Shown: positions 20,955-31,038 of the stretch, piece after piece
Numbering within the stretch: position 1 is the first letter of the stretch
Layout of the letters: every line of letters begins with the position of its first letter
Assembly: GCF_000304475.1 (NCBI RefSeq)
Contig: NC_018943.1
Span: 620,001 to 684,000, forward strand
Length of the DNA stretch: 64,000 nucleotides
DNA from: Kazachstania africana CBS 2517
Lineage: Eukaryota; Ascomycota; Saccharomycetes; Saccharomycetales; Saccharomycetaceae
Reading direction: 5' to 3'
Program-made: the position numbers and the translations under genes
The notes under the pieces: generated by a model
The model's database searches: none
Seen by the model: the letters and a program-made list of their open reading frames with translations, nothing else
What the model was told of the DNA's origin: nothing

Positions 20955-21881
20955 ATGACCAAAGAAGTTGAATATCCTTATAAAGTCAAGGGAGAGATAC
21001 CAGCACTTCAATTTGAGGAATTCAATGGTGCCAAATTTGGTTATATGTTCTGGCCAAGTAATGAAAAAGTTGTTAAGGGAAGATTACTGCTGATTCATGG
21101 ATTTGGTGAATACACAAAAATATATTATAGGCTAATGGATCACTTGTCGATGTCAGGATATGAAACATTTATGTTTGATCAAAGGGGATCTGGTGTAACG
21201 TCACCGGGAAAACAAAAAGGTGTGACCAATGAATATCATACATTTAATGATTTGGATCATTTTATTGCCAAAAATTTGGAAGAATGTCAAGAGAATAATA
21301 ATGTACCATTATTTCTTTGGGGTCATTCGATGGGTGGTGGGATTTGTTTAAATTATGGTTGTCAAGGCAAATATAAAGAAAAAATTCATGGCTACATTGC
21401 ATCTGGACCGTTAATTATTTTGCATCCACATAGTGCACCTAATAAGCTGTCTCAAATTATGTTACCAATGGTAGCTAAAATGCTACCCAAGATGAGAGTT
21501 GATACCGCTTTAGATTTAAAGGGTATTACATCGGATGATACTTACAGATCATTTCTTGGTAATGATCCAATGAGTGTTCCGTTGTATGGATCGTTTAGAC
21601 AAGTCTGTGATTTTCTTGAACGTGGTAAAAAATTGTATTACGATAAGGATCAGTATGTAGAAAAGACGTTCGTTGATAAGCCGGTGATAATTATGCATGG
21701 TCAAGATGATATGATTAATGATCCAAAGGGTTCTGCAAAGTTCATCGAAGTATGCCCTTCAAATGACAAACAATTAAAATTCTACCCAGGTTTAAGGCAT
21801 TCTATCTTGTCATTAGAAACCGATGAAGGCTTTGCAAGTGTTTATAGCGATTTAAAGATGTGGTTAGACTCTCATATCTGA
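20955..21881 (+). CDS. YJU3: Monoglyceride lipase Yju3
   Basis: Serine hydrolase of the alpha/beta fold that hydrolyses monoacylglycerols, on lipid droplets, mitochondria and ER. I place the start at 20955 (MTKEVEYPYKVKG), 17 codons inside the longest open frame: S. cerevisiae Yju3 begins at the equivalent YPYKV, and the extra residues upstream show no similarity. Motifs: oxyanion region LLIHGFGEYTKIYYR, nucleophile elbow GHSMGGG, acid in IIMHGQDDMIND and the catalytic His in GLRHSI. This gives 308 residues, against 313. Position and strand match YKL094W. An alternative start at 20904 would add a short hydrophobic N-terminus. Confidence 0.95.
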   Translation: MTKEVEYPYKVKGEIPALQFEEFNGAKFGYMFWPSNEKVVKGRLLLIHGFGEYTKIYYRLMDHLSMSGYETFMFDQRGSGVTSPGKQKGVTNEYHTFNDLDHFIAKNLEECQENNNVPLFLWGHSMGGGICLNYGCQGKYKEKIHGYIASGPLIILHPHSAPNKLSQIMLPMVAKMLPKMRVDTALDLKGITSDDTYRSFLGNDPMSVPLYGSFRQVCDFLERGKKLYYDKDQYVEKTFVDKPVIIMHGQDDMINDPKGSAKFIEVCPSNDKQLKFYPGLRHSILSLETDEGFASVYSDLKMWLDSHI

Positions 21882-23179
21882 GATGAAACTAAGATATATA
21901 AAAGATACAAGATAATTCAAAGTCCATTTAGCCAATTTATTAATTGGCGAGTTATTTCCTTTTTTTGGTGTGGACGATATTTGCTTGATCGGGTAACTAT
22001 TAATGCTTATCTAAAAGATACGAGTGCTATTCTAGGTCGGAAAATCTTGAAACTTAATTTATTCATTTGACAGTGACTCACTTTGACATAGTAAAAAGCC
22101 AGCCTTCATCCACAGGTGTTCGGATGTTCGCATTGTGTCTCTTCCAATTCTTGTCAGGCAGGCAAATAGAGTTTCACTTTTCTTCTTATTCCGTCCTCCC
22201 ACCCCCTCCCCCCACACCAATTAGAATTGAAATCGTATTTTCCTATTGTTCTACTGGAAGAGACAGACGTGAAGAGGAAAGGTATAATTTTGAAACAGGC
22301 ACAAATTTCTCAACAACAATAAAAAAAAAGGGTTACGGCGGCTACCCTGAAGCCAGAAAAGATCAGCTGAATATGTCTCCCCTAGCGGCGCTTTGTGCAA
22401 GTTGTACGCTGTTTTGTCAGAGCCGCGCTTGACGTGGGAGGGCCGTGCGATGCTTTTCTCATCCGGGAAAAGTAATTACACAGCTTATAAGTACGGGAAT
22501 AAAGAAACGCAAACGTACATACATGCACCTGGCCATATTACGGTGGCCAACACTAATAAAATATTATCCCCCACCGGAATAATGTTATATCCATTGTTAG
22601 AGAGAGAGAGAGAAAAAGTGCATTTTATTCTGTGAATGTGCGTTGCTGACGATTGGGCGAGAAACTTTCAATGGATGCAAAATTCAGTCGTTGATGTCGC
22701 CGTCGCCATTGTCATTGTCGTCGGTACAATCTTTTCCGCATAGTCTATTCCGAACAATCATATACTTGCATTTATTTTGCTTAGTCTTTTTTAGGGTAGA
22801 TTTACAAGACTCTCTTGTAGTAACATTTATATATACGTAAAATTCAATTTCTCACTACTCTGTTGTTTAATTCGTTTTATTCTATAGAAGTAGCTCTTGG
22901 ACCTTTTCGTTATCCATCAGGAAAAGTACATTTATGAGAACATATCACTGGTCTTCTTCTTTACGCAACATATTAGTAACGTGGATTACGGAAAACAAAA
23001 ACATATAGACAGTCTCTTCTTTTCTGTTTTTTTTTGTTTTATTGATACTCAAATACCATTCTCTTCTGTACGTCAGTATAACACATCTCTATTTTATCAA
23101 AGTTATATCAATACTGTCAACTAAAGAAAGGTTAAATTTTATTCATACTTAATTTCTAAAATATCGTAAGTTTGAAGTA
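21882..23179. other. Long intergenic region upstream of MBR1
   Basis: 1,298 bp, containing the promoter and probably a long 5' leader of MBR1. A Reb1-type CGGGTAAC lies at 21990-21997. Two stress-response (STRE, CCCCT) cores are at 22203-22207 (inside a C-rich run) and 22379-22383, which suits a gene linked to respiratory and stress growth. A short GA repeat is near 22601-22615 and TATA-like TATATATACG near 22828. Short frames of 65-121 codons lack any conserved feature. Confidence 0.5.
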
Positions 23180-24571
23180 ATGTCATCGCCAGAACTCACA
23201 CCAACTACAGGGTTGGATGATAGAATGTTAAGTGTAAATGACTTTAATCATGATGAAAGCCTAAATAGTGACTCACGCAGTGGCAGAGAAGCAACAAGTA
23301 GTAATTACGACCAAGGAAGCTATAATAACTATCCATCTGATGGAACTAGTACATGTGCAAGTACGAGTACAAATCATCAGGATAGAAGTAGGAGTAACTC
23401 TGAATTGTCACATAGTATGCTTTGTCTCAGTATGTTTGAAAGGGGTGTACAAGATCCTTGCTCTGCTGAATGTGATAATGAAGATGAAAATACTCTTATG
23501 AAATTAAGTCAAATGGAAAATGTCTCAGATAACAACAATAATATTGGCAACAATATGAATGAAGATATTTCATATTTTGATTTGGAGAATAGAATTTGTA
23601 GTGACGAAGAACAAGAATTTAAAATTTTTGGTTCCCCTGATTCAGGAAGTAGAAGAAGGAGTAATTATGAAACTATTGATCCTCTAAAAAGCAGCAGCAG
23701 GTCTTTTTCAAATGTCCCGATACAAGAATTTGCCAGAAGTAACAGTCGGTCACCAAATACAAGAAAGTTAGAAAGTCTGTCGTCTAATGAACCGTTTAAT
23801 GAAAAGATTCATAGGCATGAAAGACACTTCTCAACATCTTCAACAGTTTCTCCACCCACTTGGACAAACCCATTCACAAGCAAACAAATTGTTAGGCCCC
23901 AGCAGAATTTTAGAAAAGTACAGACAATGCCTTATATTTCAAATGCAATTAGAGCCAATAAAGCAAGTACAGGTACAAATGTACATGAAAATAGAGAAGA
24001 AAGAAGCAATAGTTCGATTTCCTATCCACCAGAGTTAATTCGTAATTCCAGAGCAAATAGTGCTAATTTTCTTTACCAGTTATCAAGGCAACCTCTAAGA
24101 CCTTCCATAAGAAGTGCATCAATAAATAAAGTCTCAGAGTCAACTTTTCCAGGATGCAAGGCTGGAGACACTCATCATGATAATGACACATTTACAGGAA
24201 CACGAAGAACAACGTCACGTTCCTCTTGTTCATCAATTTTGACACATTTATATGGAATAGAAAAATACGTATCCTCAGATCTTGATGCTTTATCAACGGA
24301 AGGTTATTCAAATATCGAGAGTGCAGATGTGGTTTCTAGTCCTATATCAAATCAAGGAGAACACACCTTAGATACAATTCCAAGAACACTATCAACCCCA
24401 GCAGAATCACTTAAAAATCCTATGGAGTCAAGTGTTTTGTATTCAAATCAAAATTCAAAATCAGACCTGAGCCTGAAGAAGTATCCCGTCTTACCGTACG
24501 GCCTAAGAAAACCCCATAGAAAAAGGAGGAAATCATACATAGAAAAGTCACTTGCAAATTCTTTTGCATAA
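23180..24571 (+). CDS. MBR1: Mbr1/Isf1-family protein
   Basis: 463 residues, Ser/Asn-rich and mostly disordered, lying between YJU3 and BUD2 as YKL093W (MBR1) does. MBR1 and its duplicate ISF1 (YMR081C) affect mitochondrial function and stress-related growth; the mechanism is unknown. Conserved-looking patches are HSMLCLSMFERG (about 77-88), GSPDSGSRRRSNYETIDP, TWTNPFTSKQ with a Pro/Phe motif, and the basic C-terminal tail RKPHRKRRKSYIEKSLANSFA (last 21 residues). It is longer than S. cerevisiae Mbr1 (339). Only one copy is visible here, so MBR1 against ISF1 is decided by the neighbours YJU3 and BUD2. Confidence 0.8.
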   Translation: MSSPELTPTTGLDDRMLSVNDFNHDESLNSDSRSGREATSSNYDQGSYNNYPSDGTSTCASTSTNHQDRSRSNSELSHSMLCLSMFERGVQDPCSAECDNEDENTLMKLSQMENVSDNNNNIGNNMNEDISYFDLENRICSDEEQEFKIFGSPDSGSRRRSNYETIDPLKSSSRSFSNVPIQEFARSNSRSPNTRKLESLSSNEPFNEKIHRHERHFSTSSTVSPPTWTNPFTSKQIVRPQQNFRKVQTMPYISNAIRANKASTGTNVHENREERSNSSISYPPELIRNSRANSANFLYQLSRQPLRPSIRSASINKVSESTFPGCKAGDTHHDNDTFTGTRRTTSRSSCSSILTHLYGIEKYVSSDLDALSTEGYSNIESADVVSSPISNQGEHTLDTIPRTLSTPAESLKNPMESSVLYSNQNSKSDLSLKKYPVLPYGLRKPHRKRRKSYIEKSLANSFA

Positions 24572-25202
24572 TTTTTAGAATTGAGCACTCTTAGTATATA
24601 TACGTATTTACTGTTTCTTCAAATATTGCATCCGCCTGTTATATATTTTTATCCAATATTCCTATTCTTTTTACCTTTTAGTCTCCGAAGCAACATATTT
24701 GAAGTAACAAAACTCAAACAAAAAGTTCAACGGTTACTAATGACGCATATCTAGAATAATTTAGATGAAAGAGAGTGATAGCTGAACAAAACAGAACCAT
24801 AAACATTCACTATGAAGGAGGTAAAGAACTATTGGGGCTACAATTGAACATTTTCTTTTTCGAATCAATTAGTGCACCTTGTTAATTGAAGAGGTAACTT
24901 ATTTAGATTTTCTACGCGGCAGAGACCGAAACTTTTTCTGCAAATGAGAAAAATATTGAAGCTACTGATTGACACAATCAAATATCTACAATTTCCCCCC
25001 ATACAAAAACTGTAGTATTCGCGAGTACTTGTAAACTAAAGTTTCAAACTTGCAAAGGTTTATAATAATATGTTCTCTTTTATATTGTCCTAACATTAAT
25101 ATATAATACAACTAGTAAGATTAACTAGAAAGCTGAATATTAAAAAGTAAAATAAATGAAAAGGTGTCTTATAAATCAGGTTCCTTCGCATACTCTACTA
25201 CT
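24572..25202. other. Intergenic between convergent MBR1 and BUD2
   Basis: 631 bp between two 3' ends, so no promoter is required. It is A/T-rich, with TATATATACGTA-type efficiency elements near 24595 and ATATAATACA near 25100. It is long for a convergent interval, but I find no conserved frame and no tRNA or snoRNA signature. Confidence 0.4.
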
Positions 25203-28200
25203 TCATTTCCTCATAAACCAGAACATTCCCGATTTTCTTGAAGTGTTGTTAACGGTCCTTGAGTCAGCATAATCTTCTTTCCTGACCCCATCGCTCTTCT
25301 GCTTCAACTGGCCTTTTATATTGTTTGAGGAACCGACTCTTATGAATCTTGAAATTTTCGTGGAAGTCAACCTACTTAAGCTCCTGGATGGATTACTATT
25401 TCCGGAAATATAGTTTTTGCTACCGTCGGTTCTTACATTCTCAGAGCCAGAACACCTACTTGATGGAATAGAGAAGTTACCACTATCCGATGAAGAATCA
25501 AACAATAAAGGTGCCACATCTTGATTGGGGAGGGAACTGTCAAATAGATTAAAATATTCTTTGGGGCTTGTTAAAGAATTATTTCTACAAATGTAAATTC
25601 TCTTGTCTTTAGTGAAATATATCTGTTTTGCAAGTAAACTCAGGTATGCTTCATCTCTCAGAATTACTTCGGAGGGATATTCATAATCTGAAAGGACCTT
25701 TATCAGCCTCTGGAGCTTATAGCACAATAAAGATGACTCCTGCAAAAGCTGTTTGGTACTGTATTCCACCTCATCGGATGTTGGATCTAGTATTCGAGAA
25801 TTTTTCCCTGCTTCATCATCCTCAATATCATTTAATACAAGGTATTGAAGTAAATCCTTGCCAAAAATCTCTGTATTATTCTCTGTTAACTTTTCAAATT
25901 CTAACTCACCTATTTGGGCGTTTTTCTGATCTAAAGAGGATGCATTCTTGAGAAAAGATGTAATATCATTAATGCTGAGATCCTGTGAAATGCAATTTTG
26001 ATTATCTGAATTTTTATGGGAAATATTGTCGGCCATGTTCAACAAATAAATGAATTCTGTTTCTTTCAAGTACTTGTCGATGAGATAAGAACTTGATTGA
26101 AGTTCCTTTGATAAAAAATTGCTCATGAGAAGTTTTGGCCTTGTTATACCACTTTGCAGCTTCAAAGTTTTGGTGCTAAAATCCAATTTCCTATCTGTTA
26201 CTCTGTCAACATACGTGAGTAACTCTGACTTATGGCCTTCGATAAAACTATTTATGTCTATCATCCATGGCTCCTTCTTACCAAAGAGTGTTAAAGTCGA
26301 TAAATTCATCAACGTTTTGCTAAGAAGAGTAAGTGTTCTTCTAGTCGTATCATTCAGATGATGTTCAGTGAACTTAAAAAGCTTGGGATTCAAAATCACT
26401 GGACAAAAGAATCGAAGAAAAAGAATACCAGAGATACAGTTTAAGATGGTACTTTCATCGCCAGCACATACTTTTTCTAAACTCATTCGGAACGATTTCA
26501 AGTAAGATCGAATTTCAGGTGGCAAATCGTTGCTTGTACTATAAATCAACTTCCAAATTTTTTTAACCCAGGTGATAAGCCTTTTACGATTTTGCTTTAT
26601 AATCGAACTATCTGTGGAAAGTACTTCTTTACTAATACGTGAAGGGTCAATCTCGCATGATTTGCCGTCATCTATTATTTCTCTGAGAATCGCGCCAATA
26701 GATTTGTTCAGGTACTCATTCCCTATTCTGAAGAAGTACTTTTCTGTAGTTTTAGTCATAATAGAATTCCCCCTGAAAAGAGAATTGTATATATGCGAAG
26801 AAGTCAGGTTTTTGTGACTATTTTTGTATATCGATTTGTTTATCGTTGATAATTCCCTTTCAATTAAAGTCTGAAACCATTCATCTAATCTCTCATTTAG
26901 TTGAAAAACATCAAGACATGTCGAGGAAACTTCTTCCAATTTGAGCGAATGGTTGACTTCAAGCACTTTATATACGTCATTGGCTATTTTTGGAAGGCTT
27001 GCAATTGATAGAAACCTTTCCAGCTTGGCATAATTCGTAGGAGGTAACACAAAATTTGCAGTGGAGTTTATTTTGATGCAAATTGTACCCACCTGGAAAC
27101 TCGGGTTCGAGGTCAAATATAATGGAACCCTTGTTTCCTTTTGAAAAACCGGATCTGAAAGCATAGCCTGGGTTATTTTCACTAAACCTACCATTTTATC
27201 CATGCCTCTTCTAACTTTTTGCATGATTTGGATATATATGGATTCAACCAGAAGACTTTCGTGAAAATTGAATTCTTCTCTCCAAAAAGGTTTGGTATTT
27301 GAAATTATGGGGGTTTTTGCCCATGCATGATCCCACATTGAGACTAGGGAATAAAAGGCAGGCTTTTCATTGGGAGCATCGAGTTCAACTGCTTCCAAAT
27401 CTGCCTCTAAAATACCGATATCAAACTTATTCGACAACCGTAAGCTATTCGAACTATCAGATGCAATAAGAGAGAAACGTTCGGGAATTGCAAACGATTT
27501 CAAGGCAATAAACCAATCTTCTTGATCTATTTTCAGCGGAAAACGCAGTATAAGTTGCTCATCGGCAAGACGATTCTTTAAATAGCCAAGAAAAAAGCCG
27601 TTTTCTGTCGATACACTTAATTGATTTCTCAAAGAAGATAATATACCGAGAAAAAGGCATGAATCATTCATTAATAGCGAATAATCAAGTGCCCTTATTT
27701 CTGACCTTAACAGTTTAGTAATATCAACAGAATAAAGTAGGGTACCATCATTTTGTAGCAGAAAATCCATAGTCCCATTCGATTTTAAAACACCCATACT
27801 AGGAAACCATCCCCAGGCTTCCATATTCTTTTCTTTGAAAAGGAGGTCTGGTTTTTCTAAGTTGTCTATTATTTGGATATTTTTATTTCTCACGATGGGA
27901 CCGAACACATTTAACTGACATACAAGCAGATTTGCAATCTTTTCTCCACTTTGTTGCTTAACGCATTCGCTTTTATTGAGTGTCAGTTTATTGAACAGGC
28001 CCTTAGCTCTGTAGGAACTCCACCAAGTTAGGGCAGAAAAGAATTCATAGAACTTTGATGCATCTGATAATTGCGTGTATATCTTTCCCGTTCCAGACTC
28101 CCCAAAACCTAGTTCACAGGTAGGAATACTATTTTCCCATCGTATGAGCTTTATAGTACATTGTTGTAGGTGTGCTACCATTATATAGCCGGAACTGGAA

Positions 28201-28454
28201 GAAGCGTCGTTAGTGGAGGTCGATGACATAACAGTATTATCCATAGATACTGAATCTACACTATTGTTAACATTCTTCAAAGCCCCAGCACTTGTTATCT
28301 CCAGACAATCAGTTTGCCAGATTTGTGGGCTTTGCTCTCTACACCATCTCACTTTACCTATAAATCTTCCTTTCATTTTAATAATATTGCCTCTGAAATC
28401 ATTTAACGAAAATGGCCTCATCTGATCATTTCTATTGTCTGTGGAGGTATTCAT
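25203..28454 (-). CDS. BUD2: Bud2, GTPase-activating protein for Rsr1/Bud1
   Basis: Stimulates GTP hydrolysis by the Ras-like protein Rsr1 and so guides bud-site selection at the cortex. The 1,083 residues are near the S. cerevisiae length of 1,104. The N-terminal half contains a C2-like region (about 330-470). The RasGAP domain (about 480-760) shows the arginine-finger segment SLFRGNSIMTKTTEKYF (Arg561) and the FLRF...NP signature (FLRFFCPVILNPKLF, about 679-693). The C-terminal region is Ser-rich and basic and ends SGMFWFMRK. Position and strand match YKL092C. Confidence 0.96.
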   Translation of the reverse strand: MNTSTDNRNDQMRPFSLNDFRGNIIKMKGRFIGKVRWCREQSPQIWQTDCLEITSAGALKNVNNSVDSVSMDNTVMSSTSTNDASSSSGYIMVAHLQQCTIKLIRWENSIPTCELGFGESGTGKIYTQLSDASKFYEFFSALTWWSSYRAKGLFNKLTLNKSECVKQQSGEKIANLLVCQLNVFGPIVRNKNIQIIDNLEKPDLLFKEKNMEAWGWFPSMGVLKSNGTMDFLLQNDGTLLYSVDITKLLRSEIRALDYSLLMNDSCLFLGILSSLRNQLSVSTENGFFLGYLKNRLADEQLILRFPLKIDQEDWFIALKSFAIPERFSLIASDSSNSLRLSNKFDIGILEADLEAVELDAPNEKPAFYSLVSMWDHAWAKTPIISNTKPFWREEFNFHESLLVESIYIQIMQKVRRGMDKMVGLVKITQAMLSDPVFQKETRVPLYLTSNPSFQVGTICIKINSTANFVLPPTNYAKLERFLSIASLPKIANDVYKVLEVNHSLKLEEVSSTCLDVFQLNERLDEWFQTLIERELSTINKSIYKNSHKNLTSSHIYNSLFRGNSIMTKTTEKYFFRIGNEYLNKSIGAILREIIDDGKSCEIDPSRISKEVLSTDSSIIKQNRKRLITWVKKIWKLIYSTSNDLPPEIRSYLKSFRMSLEKVCAGDESTILNCISGILFLRFFCPVILNPKLFKFTEHHLNDTTRRTLTLLSKTLMNLSTLTLFGKKEPWMIDINSFIEGHKSELLTYVDRVTDRKLDFSTKTLKLQSGITRPKLLMSNFLSKELQSSSYLIDKYLKETEFIYLLNMADNISHKNSDNQNCISQDLSINDITSFLKNASSLDQKNAQIGELEFEKLTENNTEIFGKDLLQYLVLNDIEDDEAGKNSRILDPTSDEVEYSTKQLLQESSLLCYKLQRLIKVLSDYEYPSEVILRDEAYLSLLAKQIYFTKDKRIYICRNNSLTSPKEYFNLFDSSLPNQDVAPLLFDSSSDSGNFSIPSSRCSGSENVRTDGSKNYISGNSNPSRSLSRLTSTKISRFIRVGSSNNIKGQLKQKSDGVRKEDYADSRTVNNTSRKSGMFWFMRK

Positions 28455-28946
28455 CTTCGTCCGAAAATTGAGCCCTTTGAAGATAAGGATAATTTGCCTG
28501 CTTCTGAAGAACTTATGAGTATATGTACTTTAGTAGGCTCTTAATTTCCTACTTGTTCCTTTGTTTGTTTTTCTTTCTGATGAACGCGCGAATATCATCA
28601 CCACTTTAATTACAATTTTATTTCATCGTAGACGAAACGAGTAGTTCCGTTTATTTGGTAAGCATATACCTGAATTGAGCACTTTGACTGTTTTTCTTTG
28701 TCATTATAGGCCTAACTTCTAATTTCAGAGTCGTCTCCCTATATGGCTAGGTCCTTGGCTTTTTCAAGACTACATTTTTGCATGCACGCTCATAGCAAAC
28801 AAACATCCTTACATTTTCTAGTCGACAAGAAAAAGATGAAGCTGCTCTTCAAGGACTTTCATCAAAAACGTCAACCTGATAAAACGCAGCTTTGTTGGAG
28901 CTAAAAGTACTCAAACTTACTATTTCACATAGTCATTGCAGTTGTA
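28455..28946. other. Divergent promoter region BUD2 / VPS20
   Basis: 492 bp serving two divergent genes. In S. cerevisiae BUD2 is followed by the SEC14 homologue YKL091C; no trace of a CRAL-TRIO gene is visible here. I see no strong TATA box or known factor site. Confidence 0.4.
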
Positions 28947-29597
28947 ATGGGGCAGAAGGGGAGCAAAATAAAAATAACTGAAACAGATAGAGCAGTGCTT
29001 GAGTTGAAAAGATCAAAAGACGAAATACACAAGTTTACTAAAAGAACCGACCAACTGATAAGTTCAGAAAGAAGTGAACTAAAGAACCTTATGAAAGAGA
29101 ATCCTCGAAACTATAAAGAGAATACAAAAGTGAGATTTTTATTGAAGAGAATACATTATCAAGAACATTTACTTGAACGAGCTTCAGACCAACTAATCAA
29201 CCTAGAAAATATGGTTTCCACAGTAGAGTTCAAATTAATTGAAGCCCACTTTTTGAAAGGTATACAAAACGGTAACGAGCTATTGAAGAAGCTCAATAGG
29301 GAGTTCAAAAACTTGGACGAAATACTTGATGATGTTCAAGAGCAGATAGCGTATCAAAACGAAATTGACGAAACTTTGTCGCATTCGCTTGCTGGGGTTA
29401 ATGACTATGAAGAAGAAATTGACAGGGAGTTGGATAGACTAAATAAAGAAGTAAACCCCGAGCAAACAATCAAATTACCTTCCACCGAAGGATTGGCCTC
29501 TCTTCCAGAACCTGTGCATAAAGAAGATTTAAAGGATGGCATGCCCTCTCAAAAAGTTGAAAAAGTTCCGGGAACAGAAGCAGTACTGCTGTCATAG
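28947..29597 (+). CDS. VPS20: ESCRT-III subunit Vps20
   Basis: Nucleates ESCRT-III filaments on endosomes by linking ESCRT-II (Vps25) to Snf7. 216 residues, against 221 in S. cerevisiae. The N-terminus MGQKGSKI is a good N-myristoylation signal. The charged helical core (about 10-150) has the basic first helix and acidic later helices of the CHMP6 class, with FKLIEAHFLKGIQNGNELLKKLN in the middle. The acidic EEEIDRELDRLNKE (about 155-168) precedes a Pro-rich tail. S. cerevisiae keeps its only copy on the sister chromosome (YMR077C); here it follows BUD2, so the opposite duplicate survived. Confidence 0.93.
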   Translation: MGQKGSKIKITETDRAVLELKRSKDEIHKFTKRTDQLISSERSELKNLMKENPRNYKENTKVRFLLKRIHYQEHLLERASDQLINLENMVSTVEFKLIEAHFLKGIQNGNELLKKLNREFKNLDEILDDVQEQIAYQNEIDETLSHSLAGVNDYEEEIDRELDRLNKEVNPEQTIKLPSTEGLASLPEPVHKEDLKDGMPSQKVEKVPGTEAVLLS

Positions 29598-30421
29598 TTC
29601 ACTAGTACATTGAAAAACTATTTATAAAGATATAGTATACTTTGGAATGCATCAAATAATTACAAATATATTAGAAGCAATTATATATCACATGATTATC
29701 CAAAATTTTATAACTTACCAGCTTAAATTTATATAGATGTAATTTGTGTACGCACTCCGAAGCGAAAAATAAAAAGGACTTTAATTGTCTCGTATTGACA
29801 TCGTAATAACTGCCACACGAAATAGTGGTAGGCTAAAAGAATACTAAGGGAACTTATTCTCTAGTATATTATTCCGTAGCAATCCATTGGAATAATTGCT
29901 GATGTACTGATCTCAACCGAACAATATAAAAGTGAACAACGATAATAAATAGTCTTTCCTCTCATTGGAAAATTGTCATATAATGAGTGCACGAGGTGTT
30001 CAACCACCCAGAATAAAAATGGTATCTGGTTATAATGCAGACAAACCTGATAGATGGACTTTCTTGTAATAATCGATGCATACTACTCGCAAATGCGTCA
30101 TGAAGAATACATGTATTGCAAAGTTGAAGTAGTATTGCAATATAACGTTTTTTAATCTCCGGGTAGGCTTCTCAATGACCTGGTTATCTAGTCAATTACC
30201 TGCTATTAAACTTGAGGGCTTATGTATCTTTATTCATTCGCAAATATTTTTCCTTTATTCTCGCCTACCATCGATCAAATGAAAACCTCACAAACTCCTT
30301 CAGCTTGCGATGGAAACAAATGAATCGAGATTGGAAAAACATTGATCATCGGAGTTCGTTCTGTATAAGATTACAGTTAAAAGAAGCGAACAGGTTGATA
30401 ATAGTTGGGTTCTTCTAAATT
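29598..30421. other. Intergenic at an inferred inversion breakpoint, VPS20-MRP17
   Basis: 824 bp, A/T-rich. Gene order changes here: VPS20 on the left belongs to the BUD2 side, and MRP17 on the right starts a block in inverted order. A 28-codon frame at 29983-30069, preceded by a TATA-like ATATAAAAG, is annotated separately. A 68-codon frame at 30212-30418 abuts MRP17 but has no conserved features. Confidence 0.45.
29983..30069 (+). CDS. Short ORF of unknown nature (28 codons)
   Basis: ATG at 29983, TAA at 30067. The peptide begins MSARGVQPPRIKMVSGYN and ends RWTFL. A TATA-like ATATAAAAG lies about 60 bp upstream, at 29925-29933. The amino-acid mix (Pro, Trp, Asp, Lys, few low-complexity residues) looks more protein-like than most random frames in this A/T-rich DNA. 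I do not recognise it. It could be a remnant of a gene cut by the nearby rearrangement, the first exon of an unrecognised gene, or chance. No GTATGT donor follows. Confidence 0.25.
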   Translation: MSARGVQPPRIKMVSGYNADKPDRWTFL

Positions 30422-30790
30422 ATGCTCTACGAACTAGTAGGAATTGTACGTACACTGAACAATGGTAGTCCAACGGAAGCAAAAGATCTTCTTACTACCC
30501 TAGGCAAACTTATTTTGAACAACAGGGGTGTAATAAGAACTATAATTCCAATGGGGGAAAAACAACTACCAAAAATAATAAAAAAGGACCAAGAGAGACA
30601 TATTTCTGGTTACCATTTTCTCATGTTGTTTGATTCTTCCGCCTCTGTTCAGTCGGAAATTCTTCGAACACTCAAAAAGGATCCCAGAGTGATAAGATCT
30701 TCAATAATAAATGTAAATACAGATAAGCTATTAAACCCACCTTCTTCGATCCAACAGACATTTAGCTATAATTCTATTCTAAATAGGTGA
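30422..30790 (+). CDS. MRP17: Mitochondrial small-subunit ribosomal protein Mrp17 (bS6m)
   Basis: 122 residues; S. cerevisiae Mrp17 has 131. It is the mitochondrial counterpart of bacterial S6. The S6 fold pattern starts [10 protein letters not shown] and continues [51 protein letters not shown] and [15 protein letters not shown]. In S. cerevisiae (YKL003C) it is the divergent neighbour of DID4; here the two are separated by about 25 kb. It still sits next to AUR1. Confidence 0.95.
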   Translation: MLYELVGIVRTLNNGSPTEAKDLLTTLGKLILNNRGVIRTIIPMGEKQLPKIIKKDQERHISGYHFLMLFDSSASVQSEILRTLKKDPRVIRSSIINVNTDKLLNPPSSIQQTFSYNSILNR

Positions 30791-31038
30791 CAAACTAATA
30801 GAAAAGTAATAGGACTCTGTAAATACAAGTTTATGCTATTCGAATGGCTATATAGAAAATTAATTTTATATTTCATGGTTTTTTTGCCAAAGAAGTCAAC
30901 GTGTATAATTTGCCCTTTAAAATAAATATGTATATACAAAATGCATTAGATGTTATTCAATCTTCTATTATTCTATCATAGCGAGAGTTATAATATCGCT
31001 TTAACACCTTTAAAGCGTTCATAAAGCTACAGGAAAGA

